Source of the DNA: Candidatus Altimarinota bacterium
Lineage (GTDB): Bacteria > Patescibacteriota > Gracilibacteria > BD1-5 > UBA2023
DNA length: 45,708 bases
Direction: 5' to 3'
Assembly (NCBI GenBank): GCA_023260135.1
Contig: JALQWG010000011.1
Coordinates: 1-45,708, forward strand
The notes under the pieces were generated by a model. It made no database searches. It saw only the letters and a program-made list of their open reading frames with translations, and was not told where the DNA came from. Position numbers and translations under genes: made by a program. Below are positions 39,472-45,708 of the stretch, one piece after another (position 1 is the first letter of the stretch; every line of letters starts with the position of its first letter).

Positions 39472-39486
39472 CACAATATATAGTGT

Positions 39487-40545
39487 TTAGCGTATCATAA
39501 TGACCATTGTTCCAATAATTGCAAGGATCATTCCTATGAGCCAGAGACGCATAACGATAGTACTCTCTTGCCATCATATAGCTTCCAGATGATGGTGGAA
39601 TGGTGCTATTCGAAATATTTTCTTACCATTGCGGAGTTTTTTTGAGAGCATCTGTATGATCACAGAGAGTGTCTCGAATATGAATATACTACTCATGATG
39701 ATGAACCCGAGGAGTGTATCGGTCATCATGGCTATCACAGCAAGGGTTGCACCGAGCGCGAGGGATCCGGTATCACCCATGAATACCTGGGCTGGGTGTA
39801 TATTGAACCAGAGGAATGCCATGAGTGCACCAGCAACGATGAGACAAAATGCCGAGAGAATATAGAGTCACATACTATATGTGATGAATCCATACGCAGC
39901 ATATTGGAATAAGAGGAGTCCACCTGCGAGTCCATCGAGCCCATCGGTGATGTTGACGCTATTGGCCCCAGAGTAGAGTATGAGAACAAAGAGCGGTACA
40001 TAGAGATAGTCGAGATCGATCTCACCCATATATGGTATATTGATGCTCGAGAATCCGAGTTTGGCATAGAACCAATAGGCTCACAAAAGTCAGAATGATA
40101 TAAGAAATATGGTTTTAACTCGTGCAGAGAGTCACTTCGTTTTCCCTATTCATCTGATATTGAGATAGTCATCGATGAATCCGATGAGTCCCACACTGAT
40201 GAGGGTAAATACTACGAGGTATGTCTCATTACGATTCCAGAGGGTATTTTTGATGCTTCCTCAGAATATATCTTGTATCCATGGTTCTGCGAGATTCACG
40301 GCGAATGATATGCATACGAGAATCATCACTGTGAGGATGATAAATATTCATCCCATCGTTGGTGTTCCTGCCTTGGATCCGTGGAGTTTCGCAAATTCAG
40401 TAGCCTTGCCAATCAGTCACTCCTCACGAATCTGTTTACCCATCTTGAGTTTTTTCAAAAACCCGATCCCATGCGGCATAATAAAGAATGTGATACTAAA
40501 AGATGCAACAAGTGATGCAAGAATAAAAAAGAGGTTGTTCGACAT
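39487..40545 (-). CDS. mraY: Phospho-N-acetylmuramoyl-pentapeptide transferase
   Basis: 352 aa polytopic enzyme, ~10 helices. Signature motifs: [40 protein letters not shown] and [15 protein letters not shown] (Gly = TGA). Transfers phospho-MurNAc-pentapeptide to undecaprenyl phosphate in the first membrane step of peptidoglycan synthesis. Normal length. Outside the usual mra/mur cluster here; only ftsA lies within a few kb. At least eight TGA-Gly codons, one in a TPTMGG site near the first cytoplasmic loop. Confidence 0.96.
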
Positions 40546-40597
40546 AAAATATGAGTAAAGTTCTACTCCTCAAGATATCGAGAAACATAAAAAAGGC

Positions 40598-40628
40598 AAA
40601 ATAAAACCACTCGCGTTGAGTGGATTTT
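40598..40628 (-). terminator. Intrinsic terminator of the MscS gene
   Basis: CCACTC / GAGTGG stem with T-rich tail on the minus strand, directly after the stop codon. Confidence 0.7.
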
Positions 40629-41496
40629 AACCCCTAAAGATATGCTCCATGAGATAGAGACGAATTTCCCTATCTATTAGCTCACTTTCTTCTGGAAGCT
40701 TTATGATTACTCGATACATAAAATCTCAAGCATTTGGATTTTCCATTTTCCATTCTGTTTTTAGAGGATTGTATTCTGATATTTTTCATTCTATGAGCCG
40801 TACTCGTTCCTGTATATCAGCACTTGGGCTTGCCTTTGGAAAAGGAATAATGTATTCATATGTCTCGAATCTCTCTCGAGAAATATTTTCAACCGTCTCA
40901 CTGTAGATGATACGATTCGGAATGTAGACGAGCTCTCCTGTCTGATTGGTTATTTTGGTATAATTGAGTGTTATCTCTTCGACGATTCATTCGTATATGC
41001 TTTTCGATGTTCTGATGCGGATAACTTCTCATATATCAAATACTCGTCCAAGGAGGAGCGAGAGACTACCGAGAAAATTGGTCATCACATCTTTTGCTGC
41101 GAGAGCGAGTATCGCTCATCAGATTCAGGCACCAGTGAGGATACTACGAGTATCGATATCGAGCTCCTCGAGCATCTGTAGGAGTATGATAATCCAGCAT
41201 CCAGCCGTTATCGTGAATCGTATGAGGGGGAGGAACCGCCGAATCACAATATTGTTGATAGCTGATGAGTGACGTATCTCGTGAATAATCCATGATATTA
41301 TGCTGGCTAGGAGTGATCATATTGAGATATATGCCAATATCGTATGAATAACATCTATTCTTCTGCGTCCAATTGGCCCCCATGATTCCATAGAATCGAG
41401 CTGTCCAAAAAATACAATTACAGACGAGAAGATGATAATCCATGCTATAATCGTAAATATATATGAACTTCGGGATGAAGACCGCTTTTTATACAT
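40627..41496 (-). CDS. MscS-family mechanosensitive ion channel
   Basis: 289 aa. Three transmembrane regions are followed by the MscS beta domain. The pore helix TM3 reads SILTGAGIGGAILALAAKDVMTNFLGSLSLLLGRVFDIGEVI, with four of its glycines encoded by TGA, then the beta-domain segment VEEITLNYTKITNQTGELVYIPNRII. Opens under membrane tension to release osmolytes. Somewhat short at the C-terminus. Divergent from ftsA. Confidence 0.93.
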
Positions 41497-41550
41497 GATA
41501 TCATGCTATCGTATTTTTTTATTTTTTGCAAATAATACCAGCCAAAACGA

Positions 41551-41600
41551 TTGCTTTTCCGCTAAAAATTCATAATATTCTCTCCAAGTTGAGAGTTTTT
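41551..41600 (+). promoter_or_regulatory. Promoter and leader hairpin of ftsA
   Basis: TTGCTT (41551-41556), 16-bp spacer, TAATAT (41573-41578). The expected transcript start is followed by a CTCTC / GAGAG hairpin and TTTTT (41580-41600), an attenuator-like leader. Confidence 0.5.
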
Positions 41601-41652
41601 CTCATGGGGATATCGAGAATCTCCTATTTTCTTTGATTATTTACGTTTTAGG

Positions 41653-42837
41653 ATGGCATTTCATCTCTCACATATTCATGATTACGACAGGTTTGCGGCT
41701 GTAGATATCGGTTCTTCTCGTGTACGCACATGAGTGTATAGTATAGAGTCACTTGAGGGTGAACTCCTGGGCTTTTCGTCCGTGAGGCAGAATCGCAAAA
41801 ATATGCTCGCAGGTTCCATCGCTGACATGCGATGAGTCGCACTCACCATAGAACGATCGCTCATACAGGCATCTCAGAAGATTGACGAGATCCCGAGTGA
41901 TGTGATACTTGGATTTTCCTCGAGTCAGATCATATCCGATGTTGTCACAACTCAGTATATTCGCAAGTCATGAGAACCGATAACTATGCGCGAGATAGAT
42001 ACCATGGTTAAAAAAATAGAAAAAAGCTCATTTGACCGCGTACGTACCAAGGCAAAAAATATATTCGGTATTACTCATGATGACCTCAAGCTCATATCAT
42101 CGACTATCACGAGCATCGAGATAGATGGCAAAACTGTGACCAATCCGATATGATTCACTGGTACCAAGGTGAGACTCTCTCTGCTCAACCTCTTTGCCCC
42201 AGCAAGTGAGTTTAACATAGTACGTTCCGTAGCCGCACATATAGGCAAAAATATTATATCCCTCATCCCTATCCCTCTCGTATACCCCAAGATCCTCGAA
42301 AAACATGATTATATTGACAGGAAGTCTTGTGTTATCGATATGGGACTCCACCATACGACAGTCATCTGTATAGAAGATAATCAGATTATTGCTCTCGAGA
42401 CATTTCCTATCGGAACTGAGATGCTCATGGAGTGACTCGCACGAGAATACAGTGACCTCACACTTCTGCAGATAGAACACATGATTGCCAATGATGAGTA
42501 TCATGATGCAAGACTCATGTGAGTGAAGGGTTTTCTCGAGTATATACTCGATACATTCCACGCATACTTGCGAGAGGATGTCTGAGATTTTCAGTTTGAT
42601 TCACTCTTCGTCCATGGTTCGATATTTTCCGGAGACAAGATCATGGACGTGCTTCGTTCACTCATCATCGATGCATACAGTAGCAAGGTGCGTATCATGC
42701 GATTCGCTGACATAGTTGATGCACCTGCTGATGAGGTTGTCCCCTACGGACTCTCGCTCATCGCGACAGAGCTCCTCATGGTAAAAAAAGATCCACTCGT
42801 TCGTATACTCCGTTATGTCCTCTACAACTATGAGTAA
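41653..42837 (+). CDS. ftsA: FtsA-like actin-fold cell-division protein
   Basis: 394 aa, actin/Hsp70 superfamily. Phosphate-1 loop FAAVDIGSSRVRTGVYSIE (residues 14-32), the FtsA-type 1C subdomain with EIDGKTVTNPIGFTGTKVRLSL, phosphate-2 CVIDMGLHHTTVICIEDNQIIALETFPIGTEML and the adenosine motif FVHGSIFSG. Expected to tether FtsZ to the membrane; the C-terminal amphipathic helix (PLVRILRYVLYNYE) could do this. PilM is the main alternative, but the 1C domain favours FtsA. The next gene overlaps by 8 nt, so translation is coupled. Confidence 0.85.
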
Positions 42838-44497
42838 CAAACATATTCTCAAAATCCCAAAATCTACACTCCAGGTATCAGTTCTCTCTCTGATAAAAGA
42901 AGAGAAGAAAAAAAATTCCTGAGTACTCTATATAGATCTCTCTGAGGTTTCTTTTACTCTCTCGCGAGATTTTTTCTTCGTATTGTCACGGAGATTTCAC
43001 AAGGATGAGATTGTACTCATTCTCGATGAGGCAACAGAGCTCTCTATGGCAAAATCTGTATGACTCCAGGCTGAACTCAAGTGAGCATTTGCTGAGTTCG
43101 AGCGAGAATATGAGAAAAAAAATCTCCTCGCTCACAACATGACCATGTGGCAGTATTTTGTCTATGAGATCAAGAGATGAGCCTCATATCTCTACTTTCT
43201 TTTCTTTAAAAAATTCTTCCAAAAGAAAAAGGAGCGAATGATGCATTTTCGTGATTCTTCTCCGAATATGTTCCTTATCGTGAGTGGTCTCATTGTCTCT
43301 ATTACACTCCTTTTGTTTATCTTTCACTTCGCTGTATCCAAGACCTATGTATCGATAGCTCCACAGATCACGATCAAGCCTGTGAGTGCCAATATCATCT
43401 ATGCTCTCTCGAATTCGAGTGGATCAGAGCTCCAGAATCAGAAAAATATCATTCCACAGAGACTCATGACCGTGCCCGTGACGCATGATATGCAGTTCAA
43501 TGTCACAACAATAGATCCGAACTCTACGAGTAGTGCTGCCGGAACTGTCACTATCTACAATGAGCTTGCCACGGAACAGGCACTCAAGCCACAGACTCGT
43601 CTCGTCACTGAGGATGGTATAGTGTTCCGCACTCGAGCATGGGTCAATGTCCCACCATCACGCACTATCAATGGGATCACCGAAATAGGTCGAGTAGAGG
43701 TAGCTGTTATCGCGGATCCAGCAGATGAAGCCGGTCGAGTTATCGGAGAACGTGGTAATATCAAGGCAAGTACCGACATGATGATTCCTGGACTCAAGTT
43801 CAATCGTGACAAGGTCTATGCCAAGGCGAAAGAAGATTTTTTCTGAGGAGAAAATCCAAAAGTTCATGTTGTTACGGCAGATGAAGTAAAAAAATTCGAA
43901 TGAATCATGCGAGAACAACTCCTACGTGTTGCTCGTGATGAACTCCAGGTACGTCTCGACGAGAACAAGAAAAATATAGGAGAAGATTATGCACTTCTCA
44001 TGGGTGATGGTATAGCTTTTACTGGTGAGACTATCACTATTGCATCAGCACAGAAGGTAGGTGATATAGCCAATGAGATAACTCTGCGTGGTACTGTGAC
44101 TGTCCAGGCAATCGTCTATGATCGCAAGGCAACCATAGAATACCTGACGAGCATATTTCGTGAGTGACTCCTCCAGTGAACAGACAAGGAGATAGCTATC
44201 CATACTGATACACTTCGTATGAGCAATATTGTCTCACAGGCTGAGGATAGGAGTCGTATCAAGGCAACCATGGAGATGACAGCGAGTGTGACCTATGACT
44301 TCGAGAACTCGATTAATGAACTCACGCGTCATATGAAACTCGTCATAGCTGGAATCAGCGAAGAAGAAGCAATCAAAAAACTCAAAGAAAGCGGATACGT
44401 GAAGGATGTAGAGATGAGCTTCTCCCCTTTTTGGATATCGACAGTTTCATCCAATATAGATAATATCGAGTTCGTGATACGCAAGGAGGAAAAATAG
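42830..44497 (+). CDS. Single-pass membrane protein with large ectodomain, CPR baseplate-J-like type
   Basis: 555 aa. An N-terminal cytoplasmic domain (~140 residues) is followed by one transmembrane helix (about 146-169, MFLIVSGLIVSITLLLFIFHFAV) and a long beta-rich ectodomain. The C-terminus (AIKKLKESGYVKDVEMSFSPFWISTV) is a pattern I associate with proteins labelled baseplate J-like in CPR genomes. Its start overlaps ftsA by 8 nt, so a division or envelope role coupled to FtsA is likely. Several TGA-Gly codons. No catalytic residues recognised. Confidence 0.8.
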
Positions 44498-44551
44498 TGA
44501 GAATTTCTGAGTATAGAGTATTTAGTTTTTAGGATGGAATATTTTTAGAGT

Positions 44552-45708
44552 ATGAAAAGTTCAACTATGACATTTTGGCAAAAAGCGAAGAGGTTTTTTG
44601 AGCCACTTGGTGAAAATAAACTCCTGACATTTTTTTCGTGTATCAAGTTCTCGATGTGGGGAGTATATGCTATTGCAAGCGTGATAATTATTCGTGAGAG
44701 TCTCCATGCCATCGAGGCAAATTCTATTGATTCATTTCGTCAATCGGTGAATTTATTTTGTATTTTCTTTGTCTTATTTCTTGGTACAACATGGCTATTC
44801 CGCCGTACAGATTGGCCATACCTCTATCATCGCGTAGAAAAATGGATATATCGTCGTTATATACCCAAGATTATTGAGGCAGACAATAATTATATAGAAA
44901 AAATCGGTACAGGTAAGCTCATATCAATACTTCGAGATGGTAGAAAAGTGTGGATGGATCAACTCTCTTGGATTATTAAGGAGACCATGAAAATACTTGT
45001 TACAGGTTCTTTTTTATTCTATCTTCTTGCCAAGATATCACCTATTTATGCGATTTTTTTGATTGGAGTGCTTGTACTCATGCATGTACTCGTAGTCTGG
45101 ATAGATACCATAGCTCACAAGCATAGAAAAGTCCGCACCAATGAGCAAGGTGAGCTCTCTCGATGACTCGTGAGAATCATCATGTCGAAAAATGAAATCC
45201 TCCAAAATAATTCTATACAGAAGGAGATGTTCAATATATATGGTAGTGTAGATAAGATCAGTGATGCAAATGATAAGATAAATCGTGCCTTATTTTTTAT
45301 ATTCAATCTTGTTCGTGTATTTGCTGTACTCATTCGATTATTTGTTTTAGTAGTTATAGGATACTGAGTTTTTCACAATACATATAGTATATCGGATTTT
45401 GCTACAACGATGTCTATGATTATAGTATTTGAGAGCTTCTTGTTTGATTCTACAGAATTTTATAAAAACTTTACCAAGGATTTTTCTGATATAGAAAAAC
45501 TCTGGGAAACTCTCGATGATGCACCACAGATGAAGTGATATAATACTGGTAATGAATTTAAACCACTCAACAAAGACATCATCATCTCCTCTATCACCTA
45601 CGGCTACAATGAATCCAAGGTCTTCTCTGACTTTTCTCTCACACTTGCTCGTGGCAAGAAGACAGCACTCGTCGGTGCATCAGGAGGAGGAAAAACTACA
45701 CTCATGAA
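44552..45708 (+). CDS. ABC transporter, fused permease-ATPase (3' truncated by window)
   Basis: 385 codons visible. Several transmembrane helices of an ABC exporter domain (for example FSMWGVYAIASVIIIRESL, VNLFCIFFVLFLGTTWLF, FLFYLLAKISPIYAIFLIGVLVLMHVLVVWI) are followed by the start of the ATPase with Walker A VGASGGGKTT at the window edge. Typical of half-size lipid, peptide or drug exporters; the substrate cannot be told. Preceded by the same TATAGAGTATTTAG motif found after pilT. Confidence 0.9.

Noticed and set aside
39169-39474. 101-aa minus-strand ORF running into HU
   Set aside because: Overlaps the HU gene out of frame and covers its promoter and the mraY terminator.

Overview
The window is bacterial chromosome that only reads correctly when UGA is translated as glycine (genetic code 25). 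With the standard code almost every gene is shattered at TGA. With UGA as Gly, long intact proteins appear, all ending in TAA or TAG, and UGA falls on invariant glycines: the P-loops of RadA, an AAA ATPase and an ABC-F protein, the Nudix box, the GRLD motif of a pseudouridine synthase and the MscS pore helix. This code is known from the Candidate Phyla Radiation lineages Gracilibacteria (BD1-5/GN02) and Absconditabacteria (SR1). The sequence alone does not let me choose between them. Starts generally lack a Shine-Dalgarno sequence, and several have a -10 box only 8-14 nt upstream.

Layout. 1-2.4 kb: C-terminal part of a large repetitive YadA-head-like surface protein. 2.4-9.7 kb: ABC-F ATPase, tRNA-Asn, a secreted beta-lactamase-fold hydrolase divergent from metG, a Nudix hydrolase, a membrane protein with a repeat ectodomain, and a small unknown protein. 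9.7-11.7 kb: recX-radA. 11.7-14.1 kb: a surface pair, made of a C-terminally anchored DUF916-like protein and a beta-sandwich secreted protein whose 3' end looks frameshifted. 14.1-18.7 kb: two adjacent dTMP-kinase-like genes, holB, a membrane-anchored repeat protein and tatD. 18.7-21.4 kb: pilT, a His/Gly-rich microprotein and a membrane metallophosphoesterase. 21.4-25.2 kb: a three-gene telA / membrane protein / AAA ATPase operon.

25.4-31.5 kb is the most distinctive accessory region. On the minus strand lie, in order, a VTC-domain protein, a DUF4956 membrane protein, a CotH-kinase-like protein and a Cthe_2159/DUF4353-like beta-solenoid lipoprotein. Two paralogous secreted proteins with a shared LTDAE(K/R)TALE motif follow. 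A candidate multi-hairpin RNA lies between the lipoprotein and the paralogs. The VTC/DUF4956/CotH/DUF4353 association is known from Firmicutes; the paralogous pair and the RNA look like additions.

31.5-38.3 kb: an AbiEi-like regulator, several small genes that are open only under code 25, a PH-domain membrane protein, an RsuA/RluB-type pseudouridine synthase, a tyrosine recombinase and an M29-like aminopeptidase. 38.3-45.7 kb: a serine-kinase/anti-sigma-like ATPase, HU, mraY, an MscS channel, ftsA, a CPR-type membrane protein and the start of an ABC exporter cut by the window end.

A second theme is short palindromic repeats of the kind dispersed in many bacterial genomes. Two intergenic copies occur, and two similar elements sit in frame inside the AAA ATPase and the tyrosine recombinase, where they add extra residues. 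The cell appears to have peptidoglycan synthesis (mraY), FtsA-based division, a type IV pilus retraction ATPase and an elaborate secreted or anchored surface.
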